Shown piece after piece: positions 8,716 to 20,589 of a stretch of DNA of 64,000 nucleotides (its first letter is position 1; every line of letters starts with the position of its first letter). This DNA comes from Acanthosoma haemorrhoidale (lineage: Eukaryota; Arthropoda; Insecta; Hemiptera; Acanthosomatidae). The position numbers and the translations under genes were made by a program. Location of the stretch: the NCBI GenBank assembly GCA_930367205.1, contig OV884009.1, positions 37,519,841-37,583,840 of the forward strand, read 5' to 3'. Below the pieces are notes generated by a model, which searched no databases, was not told where the DNA came from, and saw nothing but the letters and a program-made list of their open reading frames with translations.

Positions 8716-11700
8716 CAATAGCACACAATCTGCCTTCCAATATAATTATTTTCTGTTATTCACAAGGGTGTAATGGTGCGTACGAAACTAGCCTCCGGTC
8801 CGCCATTTTGCGATCACTTTTTTGGTCAATACGGTTTCATGAATAAAATGAAGTAATTTTGGAAATAAATACCGCGTATTTTTTTTTTTTTTTTTTTTTT
8901 TTTCTAGATTTCCGTTTTATGACAGACAGACAGGAATGTGTCGTACCTAGTTCAAAATAAAGCGATATTGACAAATATTTTTACATAAAATAATAAGCGA
9001 AGTGATTCAACTTGGCCCATTGTTAGAAATACTGTTCAATGGGGTAAGGAGGTTTTTTTTTTCTCCATTTTTCAATTAGCATTTCCTGGTTTAAACCGCA
9101 ACCCGCTGCCAAGTCATGGTATTTAGTTGCCAGCATAATCATTTTCCAATCAGTTCATTTACATGAGTATTTCTACTTTTATTTTTTTAAAATTAATTCC
9201 AATTTTTATAATAAAAATAAACCGGTTTCTCAAACGTTTCGCTCTGAAGTATAAGTTGATCGCTGTCAGTGTTACTGAATCATATCTGTCTTTGTTGAGG
9301 AAGGATAGAGTGTCTAAAAGCTAATCCGGCTTTGTAGGATAGAGTCCCTCGTCGGGAGGATGTTTTATTTAGTGACATGATGAAGTTTAATGATGAAAGG
9401 ATCACAACATGTATATGGACAACCTAAATGACACCCAAGCAAGGCATTTTTTTTACATTATGTCATAAAGAGTTAAATCTATTTTTACTCATATTCTATT
9501 ACATCAATTAGAATTAAAATTTTTATCTTTGTATTTGACTGTTTGACAATTAATATAATGCAAGCAAATAGGATCGATGGAAAAACGATGATGGGCATTT
9601 AAACTGATATGGAAAACCACATATTTAGTAGTCAATTGCATTTGATCAAAATTTAGTTAATTAATTAAGCCATCACAGTTAATATTCAACAATGTATATT
9701 TTAATTTCTCATAAATCGTAACTTGTGTTCACAAATCCTTTAAGCTAAATTTTTGAGTTCCTTGGAGGTTTTGTTTACGAAGTGATGTTAAAAAAAATTA
9801 TGAAGTGATGACTCTAATGGAAATTATAAGCTTATAGTTCTATTATTGCTGATCTTGATTCATTAATATTAACATAGCATTACTGATGATATTGTATAAG
9901 GCCAACCCCTATGGAAACTATATTACGGGTAATGAAATAAATAAAATAATGAAAAAAGTCATAAAGCGAAATTCGTAATTTTTTATGGGTTTGTTTCCAA
10001 AATTGACAAAAGCAATTGTCGACTCATTGTGAACCAAAACAAAACTAAAAACTTCAACAAAGGAGAATGTCATTCACAAGACAACAATTGTCGTTAGGTT
10101 TTCGCTAGATGCATTTCAACGCAAGATTATTTTTATTACATGTAAATATTGGAATTAAATTGATTCGATGTGACAATAATTATTAGAAAGCAACTTATGG
10201 TCATGTGAGGGAGCAAAGCATGGAGGGGAAAATGTCCGAGAAGGGTCGAGAGAGAGGTTAGCGGAGTTTGGGCTAATCTGAGCTCATTTCTTTATTGACT
10301 CGAGTGTAGTCACAGTACGTCATAAACCAGAGCTGGTTTTTATAATAGTGGTTAGAGCACGAGGGATGTCTGCGGTTCGGCGAACAATTTTGGGAACTGC
10401 TTCCTATCCCACAAGCACCAATCCACTCCATAATTCCAACTAACTAAGCTGTTAAGATACCAGATAAAGACGCGAAAGCCGCTTCAGCAACTGAAACTAT
10501 CTTCATCTGAAGAACTTTTCCGAAGAATACTTTTTCTCGTGAAAATTTCAACTACTAAATGATCCACGGATCCTTGTCATTATTTCTCCATATACAGCTG
10601 AAATAAAATAAGTACAACAATATTGGGAGATACGTAAGGTAGCAACAGTCTCTTTAAACCGTCGCTAATTTATTCTCAACGATCAGGAAAACCATGGAAC
10701 CTTTTACCCTAAATACCCTATCAGCTAACTTTGGTTTCCAGCACCTCTCGTTATGGAGTCTTAATGACATTTAAAGAATGTTCAATCAAAAATTTCAGAT
10801 TGAACTCCTTACCATCGGTTATAAGTAATACATGCAGTGGGGGTTTATCGGCAATGTACATATTTCATTGTTCGTTTAATTTGCAACCTATACTATATTG
10901 GTGCATGCTTAGGTGATGCTTACACGGCAGTTAGTCTTACATCCTTTCAACCACAATCCAACGAAGATACTCTACTCTACACACTGCACTACATTAATGT
11001 TTGAAGGCACGATCAATTTAAGAGAGACTCACTAGTTACTGACAAGTATGATTGGAGAGGCTCTACTATCATTCGCCTGTTTATAAGTTCAACGATGTGA
11101 TCAAACGAACACGAACCAACCAATCTGACATCTTTAATGTAGAATGAATACGCATATTCTAAGTTACCTGAAAACAAGGCTACAAAACAATTTTTTGGTG
11201 CCTAGAATTATAGAACTGATTTTAGTTATATTTGGGCCGCTGAATCAAAATATTAAATAAGTATTTCTCTAGCTGCTCTTCTTTTTTAGAGCTGATCTTT
11301 TAAATGATGAAATATCCAAGCAAAGCTGAGAAGAAAAAAAACATGTATCATTTATTTAATTGTAGTTTCAATGTTTAGTTAGGAATTTATACTGATAGCG
11401 GCACCTCTACTCTTATGATCTGATAGTTTGTTAGATAGATCAAAAGATCTGAAGCGAGAAATAAACTTGGCTCAAGTGCTAAATTGAAAAAAAAACATGA
11501 GGTAAACCTCATCAATTATATTTCTGTCTGTCCCTGATCCTTTATTTTACAGCTCACACACTTTATACTAAGCAGTCATTTTCAGGTGCTGAGCGAAATT
11601 TGATGGCAAATTTACAAATTATACTAGATTATTGTAGTAAGTTTCATAACTCAATAATTTTAAGAAGTCTACTGTAAACTTGTGAAGTCTGAAAGTACTG

Positions 11701-11830
11701 ATACGTATTTTACGGCATTATAGGACGATAAGAGTTTGTATTACAATAAAATTGGCCCTAAACCAGCTTTTCGCAGCACTACCAAGCCAGATAAATATTA
11801 CCAAGCTAAATAAATATTTATTTATATAGG
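8716..11830. other. AT-rich DNA with a (T)25 tract, no gene recognised
   Basis: The region has a run of 25 T at 8879-8903 and otherwise ordinary AT-rich sequence with slightly GC-richer patches at 10200-10500 and 10900-11100. No coding motif, splice-bounded exon or inverted terminal repeat could be supported. The open frame at 10731-10916 has no recognisable motif. Confidence 0.5.
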
Positions 11831-11839
11831 CCACAAAAC

Positions 11840-13535
11840 TCCTGCCACAATTTAAGCGATATTGCCCGATTTTCCTCTACCAGGCCAGCCTTTGTCCCCC
11901 AGCATGCTTTTATGATTTTATTCTCTTTCCTTTCTTCTTCCCTAAAAAATTGTTGTAATATTATTTTTTCATATATTTCTTACAATTGGAACTTCAATAT
12001 GTGAGTACTTACTTTTCCTCATAAATCTATTGTTCATTTATTTCATCATATTACTGCTAAAATTTTCTAGATTTTCGTCGTTGCCCTAGCGTCTTCGCTC
12101 CGGTATGTTCCGGATTTTCCAATATTCCTCCTCAGTATTACTGTTATTAGCCTGTCAGATAAATTTCCGACCCCTATCTGCCTATTAGGATGAATTCTTA
12201 TTAAATTTCATCATAATATTTCTGATATTATCGCTGTCTCTAAAACATGGTTTAAACCTTATAATCCTTTCTCATCGGTCTCGCTCCCCAACCATACAAT
12301 TCTCCGCAATGATTGAGTTGGCTGGATGACTCATATCCTTGACCTCACCCCATCCAACCATCCACACATCGAGTTCCTTATGCAGCTTGCAACTCCTGGT
12401 ATGTTGTAGCGTATCGCCCCCCCCCCTCCCACATATACCTTTTGCACCAATTTTTTAATCAACACTCTACATTTTTGTTACTCTCTCTGCTCTAATATAT
12501 ATATTTATTTTTTTTCAACACCTCTTTATTAATAAGTATACAATCAACAGAAATAAATTTGGGTTTACATCTTTCTCCTCGTGCTGCATACACAGATGCA
12601 TTCAATACTCTAATATTGTTTTCTCCGGTGACTTAAATACCAACGTCCTATCGGATTCTCACAATAAGCGGTGTCTAGAAGACCTGTTCTTTTCAGTCCT
12701 TCCCGCCATTGTTCTTTTCAATTCAACCCACCACACCTGCAAGTCTAGTACTTTGCTGGATATCAGCTGCCTCTTGTGTTCTAGTCCTCTCACGACCTAA
12801 TGAACATCTCCTATAATATCCGGACCCACCTTTTCCACCCAAAACTTTAACTTGTCATAATCTGGATGACCTTACCTACGAAAACATTCTACCAGATCAC
12901 GAAGCTCTGGATTGGAATACTATTTAATCCTGCTGCTAATTGTCTTTATGGTTGAAACATCACTTCCAACCTCCTTAATACCCATGCACCACTGAAAACA
13001 TCTATCTTTCATCCCAGACATGCTCTGTGAATATGGCAGGAGATTAGGGATTCTTAAAGTCACACTTTCTTTACTCGAAGACGCTTCAGACCAACAAGGC
13101 TTGTAGATTTCGGGTAGGCGTTTGGGGTAATCAACAATTCGAACCAGGTGACAATCGGTGGCCGAAGTTCAAGTACTCTCACAAAAAAAGCCCTGGCTCA
13201 GCCCCTAAAAAGTTCCCAACCTACACTTCAGCAAACGATTATCACCTAACCTCCAACCTTTCCAAAAGCACTAGAAAGACTAATACAATACCGAATTTCT
13301 TCATCCTTTCAATCTGGGTGTCCGTCCCGGCAATCCACACAATTTGTACTTGCTAATCTCACTAATGACATTCAAGCCGCTATTGATCAACAAAAACTAA
13401 CAGCTCTTATTCTCCTAGATTTCTCCAAAGCGTTTAATACCATAGACCTAGTACCTTTTTCTAACTTAATATCATTAACCTTCTCCAATAGCTCTCTCCG
13501 CTGGATTCAATCATTTCATGAAAGTGTGCCCCGAC
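11840..13535 (+). mobile_element. Decayed CR1-like LINE (endonuclease and partial RT)
   Basis: Scattered frames on the plus strand preserve, in the correct order, pieces of an apurinic-type endonuclease and the first part of a reverse transcriptase. Homology stops near 13535, before the catalytic F-A-D-D box, so the element is truncated at its 3' side as well as frameshifted. A (C)10 run at 12417-12426 falls inside it. The S-E-T-W-type endonuclease motif and L-L-D-F-S-K-A-F-D-T RT motif favour the CR1 group, but Jockey relatives cannot be excluded by eye. Confidence 0.7.
12205..13530 (+). pseudogene. LINE ORF2 remnant: AP endonuclease then RT
   Basis: Endonuclease: about 12205-12270 reads S-D-I-I-A-V-S-K-T-W-F-K-P, the counterpart of the conserved (S)ETW motif with E changed to K. 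About 12620-12650 reads F-S-G-D-L-N-T-N, the counterpart of GDFN, followed by a stretch ending N-S-T-H-H-T-C near 12730. RT: about 13260-13530 reads L-E-R-L-I-Q, then F-Q-S-G, S-T-Q-F-V-L, A-L-I-L-L-D-F-S-K-A-F-N-T and L-R-W-I-Q-S-F, the usual RT blocks before the active site. Several stops and frameshifts separate these blocks, and the E-to-K change would disable the endonuclease. It is a clear pseudogene. Confidence 0.7.
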
Positions 13536-13559
13536 AGTACAGTAGTCTTGGAGTGACCA

Positions 13560-13760
13560 GGCATTCACGCACGGTATCTAGTGGTAGGCTAAAACCGCCC
13601 GAATCCCAGAGGTGGATTTGAACCTGAGAGATGTGGACTGGGCCGTGGGTGGAGGAGGGGATGATTCCCAATCACTAGGCAGGTCGTGGTTCCTAGATAC
13701 GATTATCAACTAGGAGAGCTGTAGTGGTCATCTCCAAGATCAGATCTAGCAGATATGGAG
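13560..13760 (-). mobile_element. Probable tRNA-SINE fragment
   Basis: The minus strand has a strong B box, CTCAGGTTCAAATCCACC (about 13613-13630). No convincing A box was found at normal spacing. The block is GC-richer than its surroundings and begins just after the LINE homology ends, so it may have inserted into or replaced the LINE's 3' part. Confidence 0.35.
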
Positions 13761-14659
13761 TAATGCTGTGAAGAGGTAAGCAAATATGAAAGCCACGGTT
13801 CGAGTAGAGCACCGAACATCCTGTGCAGCGAGAGAGTTAAATGCTACTAAGCGTGAATGTTAAAAATAATTTGGGTTTTTATTTCCGAGGATAGGTTGCT
13901 CCTCCTAGTGTAGCGGTGGCGTCGTCACCACACAACTGTTAGCGAATGTCTTTCCCCTCTATTCATATATGTTTTTTATTTTAATATTATGCAGTTGGGT
14001 CATCGAAGTCACTGCACTTGGCCATAAGCCATTATCTATAAGAAAACCGCTCCCTTTTAGAATACATCAGTGGAATTCATGTTATATACATATGGTCAGC
14101 TAGATCTACTAGAATAACGTGTCGTTTTTTTTCATTTCATGTTTCTGCATTAAAACATTGAAGTTTTTTACAGAGGATTATACTATGCTGTGTTCAAAAC
14201 GAGGGCTATTTTGTGTTTTGAACAACGATAGGGCTAAGACATTGACTCCATTGTTCAATCTGGACACTGGACATTTTTTTCCCCTGACGGGACTGTAAGA
14301 TGAACGATGCTTGCAAAACCTCTATTTTATTGGCGCCGAGCAATCTCCAGTGTTTTGTTGTCTGTAACGGTCGAGTTGCTTTAATACCCTCCCTTTGAGA
14401 TATCGTAAAGTGGCAGAGGGGAAGCCGTATATAACTCAAGTCTTGTTCCAATGATGCCCCCTTGTTTAATACAGTTGCGGGCTCCTCCGTCCACTATAAA
14501 ACCACTGAGGAAGCGTCTGGCTCATTTGCTTTTAGGTCGGCTGTGAAACGCTGTAATAAAAATATCATGGACAATAAGACACATCATCGTATCTTGACGC
14601 GTATACTTATTGCAATTCATAAACTTTAATGCGCGTACATTCGGTCTTCGAGTGGGACG

Positions 14660-14730
14660 TTGTCGAAAGTACCGCTTAGATCAGGATTCGAACCTTGGTA
14701 CATAATCAATCCCTTACTCGTCAGTCACGG
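14660..14730 (-). repeat. tRNA-like B box, SINE relic
   Basis: CCAAGGTTCGAATCCTGATC on the minus strand (14682-14701) is an excellent B box. No matching A box or acceptor stem is visible, so this is more likely a SINE relic than a tRNA gene. Confidence 0.35.
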
Positions 14731-14796
14731 AAGGAGAGGCTATTTACATTTAAGTGCGCAGCAATCGTATTTCGTCAATTGTGCAAATGAGTAAAG

Positions 14797-14890
14797 AGTG
14801 ACACTCCAAAAAGAGGCACTTGTATATTTTTATTTTCACTGTAAAAGTTAATTTTACAAAAAAGCTTTTGAGTTTCTCCAAATACCCTTT
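14797..14890 (+). repeat. Dispersed repeat shared with 30.15-30.23 kb
   Basis: GACACTCCAAAAAGAGGCAC, followed by an AT-rich run and TTCACTGTAAAAGTTAATTT, resembles the reverse complement of 30140-30232 in the same order of blocks. Identity by eye is only moderate. It may mark the end of a DNA transposon family. Confidence 0.35.
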
Positions 14891-16330
14891 GTTCATGATA
14901 CTACATTAAAACTGGAGGTTTCACTTTTTCGGGCATCCTCGGGTCATTTTCTTTGGATTGTTGCCCATTTTGTACTTTATTGTTTTGTTTGTAATATGTT
15001 TTAACTTGAGTACTGAGGAACCCTGAATAGGCAAAACAACCACCGTTGATGTAATTGTGATATTTGGAAAAACTTAAAGCTTTTTTGAAAAACTAACTTT
15101 CACACCATGTAAATATTGAAATTTCAAACTTATATTCCGCACCTAGAAATTCGCTAATTAGTTATTGGCTAAAATAAAATTACAGGAAGTATGGACAAAA
15201 TAAAACATGCGAGAATTATGGCATTTTTCACCCACTTTTAAGGTTTTTTATGTGTACTAACTCAATGATCTATTTAAGATTTAAAGTTTTTTTTTCAAAT
15301 TTTTAAGGTTGTAAACAAATTAATAAAAGAAATATCAAAATTTGAAAGATGAACTGAATAAAGATTTGAAAGCCAACAAGAGAAATCACATTCTTAACAT
15401 CCGTTAAGTAAGTAATTAAAATTTAAAACTCTTCCGTCCGTCCGTCGTTCGTGAGTTCACTGAAACACGGTTGAATAAATTATTAAACAAAACGTGTTTT
15501 CAGTTGTATTAACGGTTTTGGATTATGATATAATCATATCTATTTTAAATCTAACTGGTATAATAACAACTGTTATTAAGAGCCATTTGTACTTCAATCA
15601 TACCCACAGTCTTTGGAACTAATGCGTAAATTGATATCACACTTTTTAAACTAAATCGTTGAATTTGAACACATTTGAAATGGGGTTATATAGTTTTGTA
15701 GTTTTGGACTATGAGTATGAATGAGCGTCCAAAAGAGGTTCTTTGGGACATTGGCTTTGGTGAGTGGGATGTCGAGTTTTGGGATTTTAGTTTGAATTTT
15801 GTGTTTTAATAGGTTTACTTAAATATGTTCTATACAATCTACTTTCGCAACACGAGATCCCACCTCTCAGATCTTCTTCACTCGTTCCACTACTCTACTA
15901 GTTGGTAAACAATTTATTCATTATATATTAGTTTCATAATTTTATTGTTTGTATTATTTTCGTTCCATTACTTGTGGTATCGTATTTTACTGAATTTTTA
16001 TTTGTTATCCCCCTTTGTTCATTTTATATGTTAGTCCATCTAAGACTTTCTGTTATAGAGGTTTCCAGTTTATTTGACTTCGCCTTTTTCTATTTTTTTT
16101 TTTTTTTTAAATGCAATTGTTTGTTTGTCAGAAGTGAATTTGTTTTTCTTTATTCATAGGTGACTTTGTCCCAGTGCGAAATTTATATTCTATCTATCAA
16201 GTTCAAGTTTCTCAATCATCAGAACAGTCTGTCTTATTAGAATTAATCACTGTTTCCATAATGTAAATCAGAACTTTGATCTGTTAACAGAAAATTGTCA
16301 ACAAAACGGTGATTCCATTGTTGCTTTCAG

Positions 16331-16489
16331 GAAAGGGCCTGATCAGGCAGCACGTGGGAGAGGACCCGAAGACCGACAATGCAACAGACCGTGATAAGGA
16401 AGCAGAGGCCTACGCCCAGGAACCGTGCAAGCAGAAGAGGAAGCCAGACTTGCAACATGAAGAGACTCCGTCTCCCTGGAAGAAAACCG
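16331..16489 (+). CDS. Candidate internal coding exon of a host gene
   Basis: A 159-bp GC-rich open segment is framed by a good acceptor (TGTTGCTTTCAG ending at 16330) and a good donor (GTAAGC from 16490). In the frame open across the exon it starts with two bases and ends with one base of a split codon, so it is a symmetric phase 1-1 exon encoding about 53 residues. The peptide is very polar: G-K-G-L-I-R-Q-H-V-G near the start, an acidic middle with D-P-K-T-D-N-A-T-D-R, then a basic cluster C-K-Q-K-R-K-P that could be a nuclear localisation signal, and P-S-P-W-K-K-T at the end. Codon use and base composition differ sharply from the flanking AT-rich DNA. I do not recognise the protein. Neighbouring exons were not found, so the gene would have very long introns. 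Confidence 0.55.
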
Positions 16490-16794
16490 GTAAGCTACAT
16501 TACTTATAATTATAACATTAGTGCATATACAACTAAAATCCACCTCTGTTCAGTATGTGAACAAGTTATCCTTACTGAAGTGTAGGTATGGAAATCAGAG
16601 ATAAAATCACCTTATTTAAAATAAATACAACAAATATAATATCTTAATAGATTTAATAAAGTAGACATTGTAAGATACATAAAATACCAATACAAAAGAA
16701 AATCCGTGGCACGGATTGGCTTGATTGTAGAGGTGCTAGTCAACAAAACAAGCCTTTAATATTTTTTTCTTAAACAAAACAATTATTTAAAAAA

Positions 16795-17050
16795 AAAAAT
16801 CTGGTCAATGGGTAATTATGATAAATTCATGCCATACATACAATATTGAGTACTCTCTTATTCATGTTGTGTTTCCAATATAAACATATCCAAAAAGCCC
16901 GAGAATCCCCCAAAATTACCGTCACCATTGCGAGACGCAACGAAATCTCCAACCGCATCACCCTCCGACCGTTTCACTGTTTCATGACGGACCAAAAAGA
17001 GAAAAAGAGCCACAGACGCACAGGGCACGAGTGGGGATGATAGCCCCTGC
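16795..17050 (-). mobile_element. Jockey-type 3'UTR fragment, copy C
   Basis: The minus strand carries a diverged version of the Jockey 3'UTR, recognisable from GAGCCACAGACGCACAGGGC (17010-17029 on the plus strand) and the ATTCATGCCATACATACAAT block (16826-16845). It directly abuts copy D, in the same orientation. The minus- and plus-strand open frames here are by-products of this repeat. Confidence 0.5.
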
Positions 17051-17061
17051 ATTTTTTTTTT

Positions 17062-17525
17062 AATTATAAACGGCTTTATTATGAAAAAATTATAATCTGC
17101 TTTATTGGGCAATAAGTAATTGTGATAAATGATCTCATTCAAGCCATATTTACAATTTTTCATTCACTCATACATACATACAACTCATATTTACAAACAG
17201 CCCAGAGACCTCCCAAATCCACATGGTGTCACCTCCCTCGCATACGCAAGAGGAAGCGGAGTCTTGGGAAGTCTCTCACGCTCCTCCGTCAGCCGCGTCA
17301 ACGGATACGAGCCAGTCGAGGCTGACCAAGAGCGCAAGAGCCACATAAGCTCAGGACATGATTGGAGAAACTGGCCATTGCCAGGACTCCCACGGTTACA
17401 CATTTATAGCAGGTCACGGGGCCACTGCCCTTTTAGTCTCCAAGGAGGATTATAGGGATGAGTGGTATAGTGCAATGACCGTGCTAGGGGATTAGGGTGG
17501 TTAGATAGGTTACTATGGAATTTTA
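17062..17525 (-). mobile_element. 5'-truncated Jockey-type element, copy D
   Basis: Read on the minus strand: end of ORF2 (about 17525-17430, with F-H-S-N-L-S-N-H-P-N-P-L-A, then P-P-W-R-L-K before decay), the GC-rich 3'UTR, and the terminal block with AATAAAG at 17073-17079. It is the same subfamily as copy A and nearly full-length for the 3'UTR. Several open frames in this interval are shadows of the GC-rich UTR. Confidence 0.75.
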
Positions 17526-17930
17526 TAAGCCTGTATTTTTAAAGAAATTATTCCATATAACTGTATTAAGACTTTTTAAATACGCGATTTCTATTGTTTG
17601 CTCTTAAAATATACTTTTTTCGAATGTCTTTGAAATTATTATTGCATTACCTTCTTTAGTCATTAGGATGAATCAGAACATAAAATATTAATACACAGTG
17701 AAATGGGCCCTAGTTTTTTTGTTCCTGTTTCATCAGCATTTTTCAAGGTGCTATAGAATTTACTCTTAAAATTTCAGATCAACTGAAACGTGTTTACGAT
17801 TACCCATCGTAGCTTCCAATTTCGTTGTAAAAAGCTTTGACACATAAGAAAAAGTTTAGTAATGTCAGCATTGATAATGCCTATAAGTTTGGCCGATGTG
17901 TAATGCAACAGCAGACAAGGCAATAAAGAT
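17526..17930. other. AT-rich spacer, nothing recognised
   Basis: No feature could be supported between copy D and the minus-strand open frame that ends at 17931. Confidence 0.5.
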
Positions 17931-18230
17931 TTACGAACCATTTATTTCTGAAACTGCACTGTAAACTGTGAGCATAAAATTGAAGTAGTCAAAGCTGTTA
18001 AGATAAGAAAGTTTAAGGTCCTCATAACCACCGACCTGCTTGTAAAGGGCATATTTGAGTACAATCAAACCGCCCTGTCTCAGTAGCTTCTCTCCAGTTT
18101 CCGCAAAATCAAGACTTCGACAGTCAACAATAATGACCAGGCGGTATTGTTGACTAAAACATTTCGGGCCTGGTAGGGTTTTGTATTGAATGATCATTTC
18201 TAGGGCATGACAATGTTCTACTTTAGACAG
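17931..18230 (-). CDS. Unrecognised coding-like frame, possible last exon or retrogene piece
   Basis: A minus-strand frame of 88 residues from the first ATG (18197) ends with TAA at 17931, and stays open upstream to about 18231. A possible acceptor, TACAG, lies near 18228, but its polypyrimidine tract is poor. The peptide looks like a folded globular protein: a hydrophobic strand R-L-V-I-I-V-D-C-R-S-L-D, a helix-like A-E-T-G-E-K-L-L-R, then G-G-L-I-V-L-K-Y-A. That order, a strand ending in D, a helix, then L-L-R-x-G-G-L-I-V-L, is reminiscent of the later half of Rossmann-type methyltransferases, but this is only a resemblance. No domain is claimed. It could equally be part of an unlisted transposon. 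Confidence 0.35.
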   Translation of the reverse strand: MSKVEHCHALEMIIQYKTLPGPKCFSQQYRLVIIVDCRSLDFAETGEKLLRQGGLIVLKYALYKQVGGYEDLKLSYLNSFDYFNFMLTVYSAVSEINGS

Positions 18231-18609
18231 GCTGTACTACAAGTTTCCTCACTTATGAATGCATGATACGTTTTAGAGAGAAAGGGGTTTGTTTGAACTT
18301 TATAGCTTAGTGGTTACTCACAAGTTTGAACGGAGTTATTCGGGTACAAGGTGTCTTTTGTCTGTAAGTTTCAGGCATACCCGTCATCAAAATAAATCAC
18401 TCTGAAGTTTCAATGGTTTATTTCAAAATGCTTTTTGAAAATTGGCCTAGATTATTATTTGTTAAAGTACAATAACAGAAGGAATTGAAAAAAGTCTGTT
18501 TTGTTAACTTTTCTCAAGTCACAACTCAGAGGCTTTTCGATATTTTTCATATAATATTTCTTTATTGAAAACATTACATATGGTAAATAAGTACATTAGT
18601 ATTTTAAGC

Positions 18610-18890
18610 AGTGCTTAGAACTTCAGTTTATACGCTCATTTTGGGGGGGAATGTTTCACCTGTTACTTTACCAGTCACCAATTATAAGCAAAATGTTGGT
18701 TGGTTTAGAGGAGGTAACGAGGCCACAGTTGTGGGGAATGAAATGGAGTAAAGAGCATTGGCATAGAGCATTAGGATGGCCACGGAGGCTGGACTAGATG
18801 TTCTGATGAAGGTATCTAAATCTTGAATGAATGGGAAGTTGAGATCAGCGTTAAGGATAACGTTGTTGATTGGAGGGATTATTGGAGATG
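18610..18890 (-). mobile_element. Jockey-type 3' fragment, copy E
   Basis: The minus strand encodes the ORF2 tail L-N-A-D-L-N-F-P-F-I-Q-D-L-D-T-F (about 18862-18815), equivalent to copy B, followed by its 3'UTR towards 18610. There are frameshifts. It lies immediately left of copy F in the same orientation. Confidence 0.6.
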
Positions 18891-18956
18891 CATCATCAAC
18901 AGAATTGATAGTTCAGCGCTTGTGAACCATTATCTATAAGGTCCAGTCCCATTCTC

Positions 18957-19460
18957 AACCCAATCCGTAACTCGAAGTAACCCACCTGCTGTGTATATAA
19001 CTGTTACTTACAAACCTGGTATTTCTCATCTAATGAAAAAAAAAAAATTCCATACCTAACATACCCTCAAATTAAACTTAGACTAAAAGTAATAACGATA
19101 TTTAAAAAACAAACTCTAGACATGAAGATCCCAATCTCCATGCACTCTGTGTATATAAATTTCAAAAGTATTCCAAATGTATAAGTGAATCTGAAATATC
19201 ATTCATGCAATCAATTCAAAGTATTTCAACCAAACCAGGCTCATTAGCCAAAACCTCTTCACTTGATTCTTTAATGTCACCAGTTTATGGCGCTCCCTTT
19301 AAACCAAATGCCAGTTGGATTGGAGGGAGGTCGTGAGGGCACCTCGGCCTTATGTATCGTTGTGGATTGAGCGAAATGAGATGGAGTATTGGCTTACGGG
19401 TTAGGATGCCCACGGAGGCTGGACTAGACGTTCTGATAGTGAAAGGTATCCAAGTCTTCT
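18957..19460 (-). mobile_element. Jockey-type 3' fragment, copy F (uninterrupted reference)
   Basis: This is the uninterrupted counterpart of the split copy B: ORF2 tail at 19460-19340, 3'UTR through 19075, and the distal block 19070-18957 that in copy B lies across an insertion. Homology stops sharply at about 19458 (CCAAGTCTTCTGGGG), marking the 5' truncation point. Confidence 0.65.
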
Positions 19461-19469
19461 GGGGTATTC

Positions 19470-20185
19470 AGTTCTACTCTCTCGGGATCGCACCGGCGAG
19501 CTCATAAAAACACCAAAATAAGTAAGTAAAAGCGTTTTACACCAAAATCAAATCCAGCCTTTTCTTCTGTAACATACATCCGTCCATGGACGGTCGCTAC
19601 ATCGGACACTATATAAAACCACGAACAAAAGCTCCAATCTGCCGGTATCGATGAAGTTTTATTTTCGACATTGAACTAACTATCTATACGAGTGTGTACA
19701 AAGTGTTGCTTTGTATATTTGTTTAGGGCACGGACACCCTTGTCCTGGGTCTGCTATCTCAAGTGGTTGTTCTGTAATCCAGCAGTCGGCACTGGATAAC
19801 TCCTCTCACCCGGAGTCTCCTCTTAACGGTTTCGAGTGGACATAAGGGTCTCTCCTGCGGTCCTTTGACAGCTTATCTGCTCTTTCATCTGCCTTAAATA
19901 TGAAATCTCATTTTTTTTTTTTTGGCCTGCTAGAAATTAAAACTAGTTTATCCGTTGACCACTAGCCTCAATTTAGTTATGAAAAAGATTTTTTCAACTA
20001 TTTCCTATGAACGAATTGTATTATTTTTTTAATTCATATATTCCAAATAAAGATAATTTTAAATCTTATCAAAACTACTTCGTATTATTATTTAAACCAC
20101 CTTAGTAACTGAAAAAAGGCTTCATAAAATATAAATAACTAACAAAAAATTAGTTATAGACTCATGGTCCCTTCCACGTACATCT
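19470..20185. other. Unassigned spacer
   Basis: Moderately GC-rich up to about 19890 and AT-rich after. No element or coding motif was recognised. Confidence 0.4.
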
Positions 20186-20194
20186 TTAGTAACT

Positions 20195-20585
20195 CAGCAA
20201 CAAAACCCTTCATAGCGATGTTTATATACCCTACATTCTTGAAATCATTTCTTCCAAGTTCATGAAATTCCATGGTAACTTATCCAACCACCCTAATTAC
20301 ATTACACTGCGCCACACATCCTTATAATCCCCCTCGGACACTAAAGCGGCAATGACCTCGCGACCTGATATAAATACGGGACAGTGGGAGTCCTTGCAAT
20401 TTTATTTAATCATGTTCTGAGCGTCTGTGGCTCTCGCGTTCTTGGTCGGCCTCTACTGGGTCTCTGGGCTGTTAAATACTGTATGACTGAGCGAGTGAAT
20501 GATGAATTGTATATACGGTATGAATGAGAACATTTAACACAATTACTTATTGCCCAATAAGGCAGATTGTAATTTTATCAAAAAA
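20195..20585 (+). mobile_element. 5'-truncated Jockey-type element, copy G
   Basis: The ORF2 remnant (about 20195-20370) has N-K-T-L-like and K-F-H-G-N-L-S-N-H-P-N blocks interrupted by frameshifts and a deletion, followed by a shortened 3'UTR and the terminal GGCAGATTGTAATTTTATC (20562-20580). A large internal part of the GC-rich UTR is missing between about 20460 and 20462 relative to copy A. Confidence 0.7.
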
Positions 20586-20589
20586 AACT

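Larger units (their letters stand above)
13870..16300. other. Mostly unassigned AT-rich DNA
   Basis: Apart from the two repeat fragments listed separately, nothing could be identified. The minus-strand open frame at 14206-14451 has no recognisable motif. Poly-T runs occur at about 15288-15297 and 16095-16108. Confidence 0.4.
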
